Source of the DNA: Caballeronia sp031450805
GTDB taxonomy: Bacteria > Pseudomonadota > Gammaproteobacteria > Burkholderiales > Burkholderiaceae
Reading direction: 5' to 3'
Assembly (NCBI RefSeq): GCF_031450805.1
Contig: NZ_JARTVY010000005.1
Location: 620,001 to 684,000, forward strand
Length of the DNA stretch: 64,000 nt
Shown: piece by piece, positions 50,511 to 59,347 of the stretch
Position numbering within the stretch: position 1 is the stretch's first letter
How the letters are laid out: each line of letters opens with the position of its first letter
The notes under the pieces: model-generated
The model's input: the letters and a program-made list of their open reading frames with translations, nothing else
Databases searched by the model: none
Told to the model about the DNA's origin: nothing
Translations under genes and position numbers: made by a program

Positions 50511-52892
50511 CTATGGCCGTTCGTTCGGCGAACCGATCTTGCATGTGCCGTCGATCGACAACCCCAGCACTTGTTCCGGTGCAACCGGCCGGCTCAACAG
50601 GAAGCCTTGCACGAGGTCGCACGCAGACTCGCGCAGCAACTCGAGCTGACCCGTCTGCTCCACGCCTTCGGCGGTGACGCTGACACCGAGCGTGCGCGCC
50701 ATCTGGATAATCCCGCTCACGATGCTGCGCGTCGCGCGATCGTCCTGCAGCCGCGCGACGAACGACCGATCGATCTTCAGCGTGTCCGGCGAGAAATCCG
50801 CGAGATAACGCAGGCTCGAATAGCCGGTGCCGAAATCGTCGATCGCGATACGCACGCCCAGCGCCTTCAACGCGGACAACGTGCGCTGCGCGAGCGCGGG
50901 GTTCTCCATCAACGCGCTTTCGGTCAGCTCGACCTGCAGGCTCGACGCCGGCAACGCGTAGCGGCTCAGCGCATCGTTGACGACCTCGACGATCGCCGCA
51001 TCGCGCAACTGTCGCGACGACACGTTCACGGACACGCCGAGCGAATGCGCGCCCGCGCCTCGCCAGAGCGCGAGCTGGCGCAGCGCTTCGTCCATCACCC
51101 ATGCGCCGATCTCGTTGATGAAGCCCGTTTCTTCGAGGATCGGAATGAACACGCCCGGCGACACCAGCCCGCGCGTCGGATGCCGCCAGCGAATCAGCGC
51201 TTCGACGCTGCGCACTTCGAGCGTGCGCGGCTCGTGTATTGCCTGATAGTGCAGAAGGAACTCGCGTTTCGCGAGCGCGGCGGGCAAGTCGCGCTCCAGC
51301 TTGAAATCGACGATGCGCTCGGTCGACTCCTTGTCCGCGAACGAGAAGCCATTGCGGCCGGCCTTCTTCGCGGCATACATGGCGATGTCCGCGCTCGTCA
51401 GGAGCGTCTCGTGATCGGCGCCGTTCTCCGGATACACCGAGATGCCGATGGAGGCCGTGACGAACGCATCCGCGCGCGACGGTTCGGCGGATCGCGCGAG
51501 CGCGGCCAGAATATTCTTTGCGATGCCGGCCAGGCGTTGCTTGTCCGAAGCATCATCGATCAGGACCGCGAACTCATCGCCGCCGAGGCGGGCGAGAACG
51601 GCGTCGCGCGGCAACGCGGCCTGAATCAGTTCGCTCAGTGACTTGAGCAGACGGTCGGCGGCGGTGTGGCCGAGCGTATCGTTGAGCACCTTGAAGCGGT
51701 CGAGGTCGATGAACATCAGCGCAAACGCGGCGTTGCGCCGGCAACGCTCCTCGATCTGGAGCACGAGCGCGCCGCGGTTCGCGAGGCCGGTCAGCGAATC
51801 CGAGAAAGCCAGGCGGTCGAGTTCCGCGAGGCGTTCCTGTTCGACGGTGATGTCCTCGCTGATGCCGACGACGCGCACGACATTGCCGCTCGCATCGAGC
51901 ACCGGATTGCCGGTGCTTTGAATCCAGCGGACGCCTCCGGCCGGATGTTGAATGCGGTATCGCGCGCGGCCGCCGGTCTTGAGTTGCGCGATGCGGTGCA
52001 TCGCCGCCTGAAGCGTCGGCCGGTCCTCCGGCAACACGAGTTCGATCCATCCTTGCGGGCATTCGCGCATCGCTCGTGCGTCGATGCCGAAGACGGACTT
52101 GCAGCCCGCACTCACATGATGAAAGTAGCTGAAATCCGCGCTGTAAGAGTAGAAGCAGAGCCCGACATGCGCTTCCATTTCGGACATGAGCAGCTCTTTC
52201 GCGCGCAGGTCGGCGGCGAGTTCCGCTTCGTGCGTGATGTCGAGCGATGCGCAAAGGATCGCTCGCGTGCCGCCGCGGCCGTCGTCAATCGGGATCAGGC
52301 GCGATTGCCACGTCTTCGGCACGCCGGCCGTCGTCGGACACGATCCCACGAATGCGCTGCGCGAGCCGTTGAGCGCGGCGTCGAACGCGTTGCGGGCGGT
52401 ATTCGCCTCATCGCCGGACCAGAAGCCGAGCCAGTTCGCGCCGGCGAGTTGTTCGGGCCTGCTCGCCTGCATCAGTTCGGCGCCATATTCGGAGATGCGC
52501 AACATGCGGCCGTCGGCGTCGAGCAGCTTCAGGCATTCGCGGTTGGCGTCGAGCAGGGCTTTGGCGAGCGCCGATGTCGCGTTCGCGCGCGCATGGTCAC
52601 GTCGCGCGTGACGCAGCCCCGCCATGAGCACGAGCATGGCAGCGCCCGCGCCGATGCAGAAGGCCGCTTCCTCCGATACCGATGCCAGCGCGAACCAGGC
52701 CAGCGCCCACGCGCCCACGGCTGCGAGAAAAATCTGCGCGACGCTCGCGAGCGGCAGCGCCGCGGCGCTTCTCGTGCGCGTCGAGAGGAAGAACGACAGG
52801 AAACCCTGGTTACGGGCGGACGACGGGCTTCGCGGTGTATCGCCGCGAAAAGGGATGGCTGCCGAAGCTCCGGGACGAGTGGTTTGAGACAT
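50511..52892 (-). CDS. Membrane PAS-PAS-GGDEF-EAL cyclic di-GMP protein
   Basis: 793 residues. Two hydrophobic helices lie near residues 45-90 (SVAQIFLAAVGAWALAWFAL). Two PAS regions follow: residues about 110-225 with LLDANRECLKLLDADGRM and 235-355 with WIQSTGNPVLDASGNVVRVV and a PAC-type GISEDITVEQ. GGDEF domain, about 360-525: DSLTGLANRG and an intact RLGGDEF. EAL domain, about 540-785: VEALIRWRHPTRGLVSPG, VNVSSRQLRD, ELTESALMENP and DDFGTGYSSLRYL, with all main metal ligands. Probably bifunctional. It is the first of several minus-strand genes and its final codons are 10 bp or so from no neighbour. Confidence 0.92.
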   Translation of the reverse strand: MSQTTRPGASAAIPFRGDTPRSPSSARNQGFLSFFLSTRTRSAAALPLASVAQIFLAAVGAWALAWFALASVSEEAAFCIGAGAAMLVLMAGLRHARRDHARANATSALAKALLDANRECLKLLDADGRMLRISEYGAELMQASRPEQLAGANWLGFWSGDEANTARNAFDAALNGSRSAFVGSCPTTAGVPKTWQSRLIPIDDGRGGTRAILCASLDITHEAELAADLRAKELLMSEMEAHVGLCFYSYSADFSYFHHVSAGCKSVFGIDARAMRECPQGWIELVLPEDRPTLQAAMHRIAQLKTGGRARYRIQHPAGGVRWIQSTGNPVLDASGNVVRVVGISEDITVEQERLAELDRLAFSDSLTGLANRGALVLQIEERCRRNAAFALMFIDLDRFKVLNDTLGHTAADRLLKSLSELIQAALPRDAVLARLGGDEFAVLIDDASDKQRLAGIAKNILAALARSAEPSRADAFVTASIGISVYPENGADHETLLTSADIAMYAAKKAGRNGFSFADKESTERIVDFKLERDLPAALAKREFLLHYQAIHEPRTLEVRSVEALIRWRHPTRGLVSPGVFIPILEETGFINEIGAWVMDEALRQLALWRGAGAHSLGVSVNVSSRQLRDAAIVEVVNDALSRYALPASSLQVELTESALMENPALAQRTLSALKALGVRIAIDDFGTGYSSLRYLADFSPDTLKIDRSFVARLQDDRATRSIVSGIIQMARTLGVSVTAEGVEQTGQLELLRESACDLVQGFLLSRPVAPEQVLGLSIDGTCKIGSPNERP

Positions 52893-53004
52893 GTGCAGGC
52901 GATACCGACGTGCGGTGGACGAGCAGCCGCTCGGCCCGAAGTGGCCGAGAGAGGCTATAGCTGGTTTACGTCGCGAAGGCGCGATGCTTTAGGGTGATCG
53001 CGCG

Positions 53005-53030
53005 AAGGATCGGCGGCAGCGCCGATCCTT
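53005..53030 (-). terminator. Hairpin downstream of the small secreted protein gene
   Basis: A 10-bp stem AAGGATCGGC/GCCGATCCTT with a 6-nt loop, bounded by TTTT on the plus side. It lies 18 bp past the stop of the NTF2-like gene; it may act in both directions. Confidence 0.6.
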
Positions 53031-53047
53031 TTCCACACGGGGCCGCT

Positions 53048-53494
53048 TCACTGCGCCGCGTTCCACGTATGCGCGGTCGTGCGCCACTGTCCGTCGCTGC
53101 TCCTGGTCATCACCTTGAGCAGCACGCCCTGGTACTGCGTCTTCTTGCCGTCCTTATCGGCGACGGCGGTCCAGTTGGCGGTCTCGTACATGACGTTGCC
53201 GACGCGGCGCGCATGAACCACATCCGTCGTGTGGTGGCCGACGCCTGCCTTGAAATAGCCGTCGAACAGTTTTTCGATATCGGCGCGGCCCTTGACCGTC
53301 TTGCCATTTCCCGGCGATACCACCGCGTTCTCGTCATACAGCGAGGCGAGCTTTTTCGCGTCCCCGCTGTTGAACGTCTTGTCCCAGGCCGCGTTGGCCT
53401 TTTCCACTGTCGCGTCTTCCGCGGCATGCACGGAATACGGCGCGGCCACGAACAGCGCTGCGCAGGCGCTCAGGCACGCAATCGTCTTCTTCAT
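53048..53494 (-). CDS. Secreted NTF2-like protein (SgcJ/EcaC or DUF4440 type)
   Basis: 148 residues from the ATG at 53494. Signal peptide MKKTIACLSACAALFVAAPY ends near SVHAA. The mature 120 residues have the NTF2-like pattern AAWDKTFNSGDAKKLASLYD, an ENAVVSPGNGKTVKGRADI strand and the closing RSSDGQWRTTAHTWN. Members of this fold bind small ligands or act as isomerases, and many secreted bacterial ones have no assigned role. It is a single gene, with 203 bp to the next, and is likely periplasmic. Confidence 0.8.
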   Translation of the reverse strand: MKKTIACLSACAALFVAAPYSVHAAEDATVEKANAAWDKTFNSGDAKKLASLYDENAVVSPGNGKTVKGRADIEKLFDGYFKAGVGHHTTDVVHARRVGNVMYETANWTAVADKDGKKTQYQGVLLKVMTRSSDGQWRTTAHTWNAAQ

Positions 53495-53697
53495 CGCTTG
53501 TCTCCATGATTGTTTCGTCGTACGTAGAAGTACCGACAATGCGAGACGCTGCCGTAAGCGGCGTGCGGCGATGCCTGCAGTCTGTTGGCGCACGAAGTAT
53601 AGAAAGCGCGCAACGGGGTAAGCAATTAAGGGAAGTTCGAGGCATGAACGTTCGCACGGCACGCACGGGACTTGCGCGTGCTGGCGATGCTGCGCGG

Positions 53698-54420
53698 CTA
53701 CTCCTGATAGACCGCCGACAGCACGTTTTCCGCATCCGCCTGCGCGTTGTCCAGTTGCACGAGGCTCGCATGACGCGCGCCGAGCGGATCGCGATTGATG
53801 ATCGCGGTGAGGATGGCCTTGTGACGGGGCAGCGAGAGCGCGTGCGTGTCCGGATGCCGGCTCGTCAGCTTGATCGACTCCGACAGCGCGAGCGACAGCA
53901 TATGCCCGATGTACGTCAGCATGTCGTTGTGCGTCGCCGACATGATCGCGCGATGAAAGTCGAGGTCGGGTGCGAGCAGCGCTTCGGGCGTGTCGGCATG
54001 TGACATGCGCTCGAAGGCATCGCGAATGCGCGCGAGGTCGTCGTCCGTTGCGTTCGATGCCGCGAGCGCCGCCGCAGCCGGCTCGATGATTCTCCGCACG
54101 ACCAGCAGCGAGCGGAAGAACGCGCCTTCGTTCACGCTGTTCATGGTCCAGAAGAGCACATCGGGATCGAGCATGTGCCATTCGTCGCGCGGCCGCACGA
54201 TGCTGCCGAGGCGCGGCTTCGACAGCACGAGTCCCTTCGCGACCAGCACGCGCGTCGCTTCGCGCAGCACGGGACGGCTCACGCCATAGGCCTCGCACAG
54301 CTTGGCTTCCGCGGGCAACCGCTCGCCCGGTGCGAGCCTGCCGCTCACGATTTCGATGCCGAGCTCCTGCACGATGCGCGCGTGCATGCTCTTGCGGGGC
54401 AAGGGATGGCGATAGTCCAT
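53698..54420 (-). CDS. FadR-subfamily GntR regulator at the end of the ytf-type operon
   Basis: 240 residues from the ATG at 54420. Winged HTH with LPAEAKLCEAYGVSRPVLRE; FCD domain with VRRIIEPAAAALAASNATDD and later DLDFHRAIMSATHNDML and a His near residue 205 that should bind metal. It resembles galactonate-type DgoR regulators. It lies only 8 bp after the last permease gene, so it is translated from the same message as the sugar transporter it probably controls. Effector not determinable; a sugar acid or the transported sugar is likely. Confidence 0.85.
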   Translation of the reverse strand: MDYRHPLPRKSMHARIVQELGIEIVSGRLAPGERLPAEAKLCEAYGVSRPVLREATRVLVAKGLVLSKPRLGSIVRPRDEWHMLDPDVLFWTMNSVNEGAFFRSLLVVRRIIEPAAAALAASNATDDDLARIRDAFERMSHADTPEALLAPDLDFHRAIMSATHNDMLTYIGHMLSLALSESIKLTSRHPDTHALSLPRHKAILTAIINRDPLGARHASLVQLDNAQADAENVLSAVYQE

Positions 54421-54428
54421 GCCGTTCC

Positions 54429-55463
54429 TCAGCGCGGGGCCGCGCGATGACCGAACGCGCGCTGCGAGAGGCAGAACACGAGCAGCAGCGCGCCTACCGC
54501 GATCTTCGTCCACCAGGAACTGAGCGAGCCGTCGAACGAGATCAGCGTCTGAATGATGCCGAGCAACAGCACGCCGAAGAGCGTGCCGATCACATAGCCG
54601 ACACCGCCCGTCAACAGCGTGCCGCCGATGACGACGGAGGCGATTGCATCGAGTTCGAGCCCCATCGCGTGCAGGCCGTATCCCGACAGCATGTAGAACG
54701 TGAACAGCACGCCGCCGAGCGCCGAGCAGAAACCCGATAACGCATACGCGCCGATGGTCGCGCCGTGCACCGGCAGGCCCATCAGCAGCGCGGAGTGCGG
54801 ATTGCCGCCGACCGCATAGATGGAGCGGCCGAACGGCGTGTAATGCGCGACGAACACGGCGATGGCGAGGACCACGAGCGCAATGACCGCCCCGATGGAC
54901 AGCGATGCATCGCTCGTCACCGGTATGCGGATCTGCGATACGGCCGCATACCACGGATGCGTGATGCTGATCGAATCGATGCTGATCAGATAGCACAGCC
55001 CGCGTGCGAGGAACATGCCGGCGAGCGTCACGATGAACGGCTGCAGCCTGAAGCGCGCGATCAGCCAGCCCATGAACGTGCCGAATGCGGTGCCCATCGC
55101 GAGGACAAGCGGAATGACCACGAGCGGATGCCAGCCCGCCTTCTCGACGAGCGCAGCGGAGACCATCGTGGTCAGCGCGATGACCGATCCCACGGACAGG
55201 TCGATGCCGCCCGACAGAATCACGAAGGTCTGTCCGACGGCGACGACGATCAGGAACGCGTTGTCGATCAGCAGATTGAGAAAGACCTGCGGCGAGAGAA
55301 AGCCCGTGTACATCGTCGAGCCGAGCACCGAGACGGCGATGAACAGGGCGATCGTCGCGGCGAGCGGCAAATAGCGGTTCTGCGCGCAATTGCGTCGCGG
55401 CGTGCCGCTGCCGTGATTCGGCGCGATCGGCACACTCGGCGGCTTTGGCAAGCGCGAATTCAT
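54429..55463 (-). CDS. yjfF: Sugar ABC transporter permease (YjfF type)
   Basis: 344 residues. RbsC-family permease with about ten helices: LIDNAFLIVVAVGQTFVILS, GGIDLSVGSVIALTTMVSAA, LQPFIVTLAGMFLARGLCYL and ELDAIASVVIGGTLLTGGVG, the last being the conserved ABC-contact loop. The order binding protein, ATPase, permease, permease is that of ytfQRT-yjfF for galactofuranose, and this fourth position fits YjfF. Its ATG shares one base with the ytfT stop (TAATG). Confidence 0.85.
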   Translation of the reverse strand: MNSRLPKPPSVPIAPNHGSGTPRRNCAQNRYLPLAATIALFIAVSVLGSTMYTGFLSPQVFLNLLIDNAFLIVVAVGQTFVILSGGIDLSVGSVIALTTMVSAALVEKAGWHPLVVIPLVLAMGTAFGTFMGWLIARFRLQPFIVTLAGMFLARGLCYLISIDSISITHPWYAAVSQIRIPVTSDASLSIGAVIALVVLAIAVFVAHYTPFGRSIYAVGGNPHSALLMGLPVHGATIGAYALSGFCSALGGVLFTFYMLSGYGLHAMGLELDAIASVVIGGTLLTGGVGYVIGTLFGVLLLGIIQTLISFDGSLSSWWTKIAVGALLLVFCLSQRAFGHRAAPR

Positions 55464-56518
55464 TAGTGAACCTCACGATCGGAAGTGGCGGGGCGGCGCG
55501 CGAACTTCGCGACGGCGGCGCGGAATTCGCCAGATTGCAGCATCATCACCGCGAACACGACGACCGCCTTCACGACGAGATTCACTTCGGGCGGCACGCC
55601 CAGCGAGTAGATGAGATACGTGAGCGTCTGGATGATGAGCGCCCCGATCACGCTGCCCGCCAGCGTGAAACGTCCGCCCGTGAGCGCCGTGCCGCCGAGC
55701 GTGACGGCGAGGATCGCATCGAGTTCGAGCAGCAGGCCGGCGTTGTTGCCATCGGCGCTCTTCACGTTGGAACTGATGAGTATGCCCGCGACGCCCGCAC
55801 AGAGGCCGCTGAACGCGTAGGCGCCGAGCGTGAGCCGCCGCGCCTGCACGCCTGCGACGCGCGCGGCAGTCGGATTGATGCCGACGGCCTGAAGAAACAG
55901 CCCGAGCGCCGTGCGCGTGATGGCGAGATAGAGCAGCACGAACACGAGCGCGACGATCAGGATCGACACTGGCAGGCCGAGAAAATATCCGCCGCCGAAG
56001 AAGAAATACGGGGAATAGTAGATCGTGATGATCTGACCGCTCGTGATGAGCTGCGCGATGCCGCGTCCCGCAACCATGAGGATCAATGTCGCGATGATCG
56101 GCTGCATGCCCGCGCGCGCCACGAGCAGGCCGTTCCACACGCCGCACAGCAACGCGACGCCGAGCGCCGCCAGCAGCACGACGGGCAATGGAAAGCGCGT
56201 GACGTTGCCCGCAATCGAGCCGCCGATGGCCCACGCGGCCACCGCACCGGCAATGGCGACGATCGCGCCCACGGAAATGTCGATGCCGCGCGTCGCGATC
56301 ACGATCGTCATGCCGAGCGACACGACCGCGAGCGGCGCCGCGCGATTGAGAATGTCGATGAGACTGCCGTACAAATGGCCGTCGCGCCATTCGATATGCA
56401 GAAAGCCGGGGTTGAACGCCGCGTTCAGCGCAAGCAGCAGCGCAAGCGTGACAACGGGCCAGCCGAGCCGATGTTCGAGCGCCGAGCGTAGCGCGTTGGG
56501 TCGCACGGACTCATCCAT
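55463..56518 (-). CDS. ytfT: Sugar ABC transporter permease (YtfT type)
   Basis: 351 residues. First helices at VVTLALLLALNAAF; IDILNRAAPLAVVSLGMTIV, ATRGIDISVGAIVAIAGAVA and LLLELDAILAVTLGGTALTG, the family loop, are clear. An unusual aromatic run, YYSPYFFFGGGYF, lies near residue 160 and is also seen in YtfT. Its start overlaps the ATPase gene by 8 bp. It forms the membrane channel with YjfF. Confidence 0.85.
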   Translation of the reverse strand: MDESVRPNALRSALEHRLGWPVVTLALLLALNAAFNPGFLHIEWRDGHLYGSLIDILNRAAPLAVVSLGMTIVIATRGIDISVGAIVAIAGAVAAWAIGGSIAGNVTRFPLPVVLLAALGVALLCGVWNGLLVARAGMQPIIATLILMVAGRGIAQLITSGQIITIYYSPYFFFGGGYFLGLPVSILIVALVFVLLYLAITRTALGLFLQAVGINPTAARVAGVQARRLTLGAYAFSGLCAGVAGILISSNVKSADGNNAGLLLELDAILAVTLGGTALTGGRFTLAGSVIGALIIQTLTYLIYSLGVPPEVNLVVKAVVVFAVMMLQSGEFRAAVAKFARRPATSDREVH

Positions 56519-58052
56519 GTTCCGCTCCGATCATTTCGCATACGGTGTCCTCGCTCGTGCCTGCCGGCAGTTCGCCGACCTTGCGCCGGTCGCGCAGCAC
56601 GACGATTCGATTGGCAATCCGAACGACCTCCGATATCTCCGACGAGATGAAAAGCACCGCCATTCCGGTCGATGCGAGCCGCAGGATCTCGTCCATGATT
56701 TCCTGTTTCGCCGCGACGTCGATGCCGCGCGTGGGTTCGTCGAGGATCAACAGGCGCGGTTCGGTCGCGAGCCATCGGGCAATGAGCGCCTTCTGCTGAT
56801 TGCCGCCCGACAGAAGGCCGATCGGCATGTCGAGCGTCGCGGCCTTGATGCCGAGCGCGCGCACGAAGCGTTCGGCAAGCGCATTCTGCTCCGCGCGCGA
56901 GAGGCAGCGCCGCGCGCCGAGCCGCGCCTGCAGCGCGAGTGCGATGTTCTCGCGCAGCGACAGCTCCGCGACGATGCCATCGGCCTTGCGCTCTTCCGGG
57001 CAGAACGCGAGACCGTGCCGGATCGCGTGGGCGGGCGTCGTGAATTCGACCGGGACGCCGTCGATGCGCAGTTCGCCCTGGTCGGGCTTTTCCAGGCCGA
57101 ACAACAGTCTCGCAAGCTCCGTGCGTCCGGAGCCGAGCAGGCCCGCCACACCGACGACCTCACCCGCGCGCACGCGCAGGTCGAGCGGCTGCAATTGCCC
57201 GGTCTGCCCGAGGCGCGATGCATCGAGAAGGACATCGTCGGTGGATGCGGTATCGGCTTCTTCGGGCGGCGCTTGCCGCGCTTGTGCGGCGGCCAGTTCG
57301 CGGCCGAGCATCGCGGCGATCAGCGCTTGCGTGTTCAGTTCGCTCGCAGGCCATGCGCCGACGAGGCGGCTGTTGCGCAACACGGTGATGCGGTCCGAGA
57401 TCGCATAGACCTGGTTCAGAAAGTGCGTGACGAAGAGAATCGCGATGCCTTGTGCGCGCAAGCGGCGCAGCACGTCGAAGAGAAGGCGCACTTCGTCTTC
57501 GTCGAGACTCGACGTCGGTTCGTCTAGGATCAGCACTTTCGATGACAGCTTCAACGCACGCGCGATCGCCACCATCTGCTGGACCGCGACGGAGTAGCTC
57601 GTGAGCAGGCGCGTCACATCGATATCGAGGCCGATGCGCGCGAGCAACTCGCGAGCCTCCCGATTCGTCGCGTCCCAATCGATGCGATACGCGTGCAACG
57701 CGCCGCGTCGCGGAAACGATCCGCTGAAAATGTTCTCGGCGACGGACAGGTTAGGGCAGAGATTCACTTCCTGATAGACCGTGCTGATGCCGAGCCGCTG
57801 CGCCTCCTGCGGCGAACCGGGGCGAATGGCGCGGCCATCGAGCAGGATCTCGCCCGCGTCGAGACTGACGACGCCGGTGAGCACCTTGATGAGCGTCGAC
57901 TTGCCCGCGCCGTTCTGTCCCATGAGCGCGTGAACCTCGCCCGGATACAGGGTTAGATTCACGCCCGCCAAGGCGTGCACGCCGGCGAAGCGCTTGTCGA
58001 TGCCGCGCAGTTCGAGTACGGGCGCGGCGTCCGTCGGCCTTGGCGATGTCAT
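56511..58052 (-). CDS. ytfR: Sugar ABC transporter ATPase (YtfR type, two nucleotide-binding domains)
   Basis: 513 residues. Domain 1 (about 12-245) has Walker A GQNGAGKST, signature SYSVAVQQMVAIARAL (a degenerate LSGGQ, usual for YtfR), Walker B VLILDEPTSSLD. Domain 2 (about 265-505) has a weak Walker A (GLLGSGRTE), LSGGNQQKALIARWLA and LLILDEPTRGIDVAAK, as in other monosaccharide ABC ATPases where only the first site is fully active. Gap to ytfQ is 6 bp. Confidence 0.9.
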   Translation of the reverse strand: MTSPRPTDAAPVLELRGIDKRFAGVHALAGVNLTLYPGEVHALMGQNGAGKSTLIKVLTGVVSLDAGEILLDGRAIRPGSPQEAQRLGISTVYQEVNLCPNLSVAENIFSGSFPRRGALHAYRIDWDATNREARELLARIGLDIDVTRLLTSYSVAVQQMVAIARALKLSSKVLILDEPTSSLDEDEVRLLFDVLRRLRAQGIAILFVTHFLNQVYAISDRITVLRNSRLVGAWPASELNTQALIAAMLGRELAAAQARQAPPEEADTASTDDVLLDASRLGQTGQLQPLDLRVRAGEVVGVAGLLGSGRTELARLLFGLEKPDQGELRIDGVPVEFTTPAHAIRHGLAFCPEERKADGIVAELSLRENIALALQARLGARRCLSRAEQNALAERFVRALGIKAATLDMPIGLLSGGNQQKALIARWLATEPRLLILDEPTRGIDVAAKQEIMDEILRLASTGMAVLFISSEISEVVRIANRIVVLRDRRKVGELPAGTSEDTVCEMIGAEHG

Positions 58053-58058
58053 CGTCGC

Positions 58059-59018
58059 TCAGTACTTGCGGTTGGGGAATTCCTTCGCCGCGACTTCCAT
58101 CGGGAAGATGCCTTCCTGAGTCACGATGCGCTTCTGCACGGGCTTGCCTGCCTTGATGTCCTTCACCACCGCCATCAATTGCGGCCCCAGCAGCGGACTG
58201 CATTCGACGGACACGTTCAGCTTGCCGGCCATCATCGCTTCGAACGCGCCCTTCACGCCATCGACGGAAATGATGATGATGTCCTTGCCCGGCTTCATGC
58301 CGGCTTCTTCGATCGCCTGAATGGCGCCGATGGCCATGTCGTCGTTGTGCGCGTAGAGCACGTTGATTTTCTTGCCGTCGGCCTTGAGGAATGCCTCCAT
58401 GACCTCCTTGCCTTTCGCGCGCGTGAAGTCGCCGGTCTGCGAGCGAATGATCTTGTACTTCGGGTCCGCCTTGATGATTTCCTCGAAACCCTTCTTGCGA
58501 TCGATGGCGGGCGCGGAGCCGACCGTGCCTTGCAGCTCGACGATATTCACCGGCCCCGCGTTGTCCTTCATCTTGTCGACGAGCCAGCGGCCCGCCTTGC
58601 GACCTTCCTCGGTGAAGTCCGAGCCGATGAACGTCACATAGAGCGATTCGTCCTTGCTGCTGATTGCGCGATCGGTCAGCACGACGGGAATCTTCGCGTT
58701 CTTCGCTTCGATGAGCACGGTGTCCCATCCCGTCTCGACAACCGGCGAAAACGCGATGACGTCCACGCGCTGCGCAATGTACGAGCGGATCGCCTTGATC
58801 TGGTTCTCCTGCTTCTGCTGCGCGTCGGAGAACTTCAGGTCGATGCCCGCGTCCTTCGCGCTCGACTTGATCGACTGAGTATTCGCGGTGCGCCATTCGC
58901 TCTCGGCCCCGACCTGCGCGAAGCCGAGCACGATAGGTTTCTGCGCGAAGCTCAGGGCCGGCAGCATTCCGCTCAACGAGGCAGCGGCCATCGCGGCCAA
59001 TACGGTGCGGCGTCTCAT
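58059..59018 (-). CDS. ytfQ: Sugar ABC transporter substrate-binding protein (YtfQ type)
   Basis: 319 residues from the ATG at 59018 with GAGGAA 8 bp upstream. Signal peptide core VLAAMAAASLSGMLPALSFA. The mature part matches YtfQ: VLGFAQVGAESEWRTANTQS, IRSYIAQRVDVIAFSPVVET and later LYVTFIGSDFTEEGRKAGRW, VLYAHNDDMAIGAIQAIEEA. E. coli YtfQ binds galactofuranose; the close similarity of binding-site segments supports a furanose sugar. First gene of the operon, preceded by a 329-bp gap with the tyrosinase terminator. Confidence 0.88.
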   Translation of the reverse strand: MRRRTVLAAMAAASLSGMLPALSFAQKPIVLGFAQVGAESEWRTANTQSIKSSAKDAGIDLKFSDAQQKQENQIKAIRSYIAQRVDVIAFSPVVETGWDTVLIEAKNAKIPVVLTDRAISSKDESLYVTFIGSDFTEEGRKAGRWLVDKMKDNAGPVNIVELQGTVGSAPAIDRKKGFEEIIKADPKYKIIRSQTGDFTRAKGKEVMEAFLKADGKKINVLYAHNDDMAIGAIQAIEEAGMKPGKDIIIISVDGVKGAFEAMMAGKLNVSVECSPLLGPQLMAVVKDIKAGKPVQKRIVTQEGIFPMEVAAKEFPNRKY

Positions 59019-59283
59019 CGGTGTTTCCTCCATTCGTACGCTGTCGATTTTTTTGGTCTTCGAATGCTCGTGGAATGCACGTCTGAATCTCGGATTCTCG
59101 ATCTCGTAGCCGCTTGCGTGACCTTTGTTCTCGCTATGTGGGTTGCTCGATCCACGACGGCGCGGCGATGAGATAGATAGACTATATGAATGTCTTCAAG
59201 CGGTTTTTATTGATGTAAACCCGCTCAGTGGTGGACATAGTCTGACGATCTGTGTGATTGCTCGCCAACCATGCAGACGAAAA
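59019..59283. other. Upstream region of the ytf-type operon
   Basis: Non-coding. It contains AGACTAT at 59179-59185 and its inverse ATAGTCT at 59237-59243, a possible but weak operator pair for the operon's GntR regulator. No ORF is supported. Confidence 0.35.
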
Positions 59284-59308
59284 AAACCCGCCGGGATTCG
59301 GCGGGTTT
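59284..59308 (-). terminator. Intrinsic terminator of the tyrosinase gene
   Basis: AAACCCGCC/GGCGGGTTT, a perfect 9-bp stem with a 7-nt loop, followed on the minus strand by a T-run (six T including the stem end). It lies 40 bp after the tyrosinase stop. Confidence 0.85.
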
Positions 59309-59347
59309 CTTGCACGACGAGTCCGGCGCGAAGCCGGACCCGCTGAA

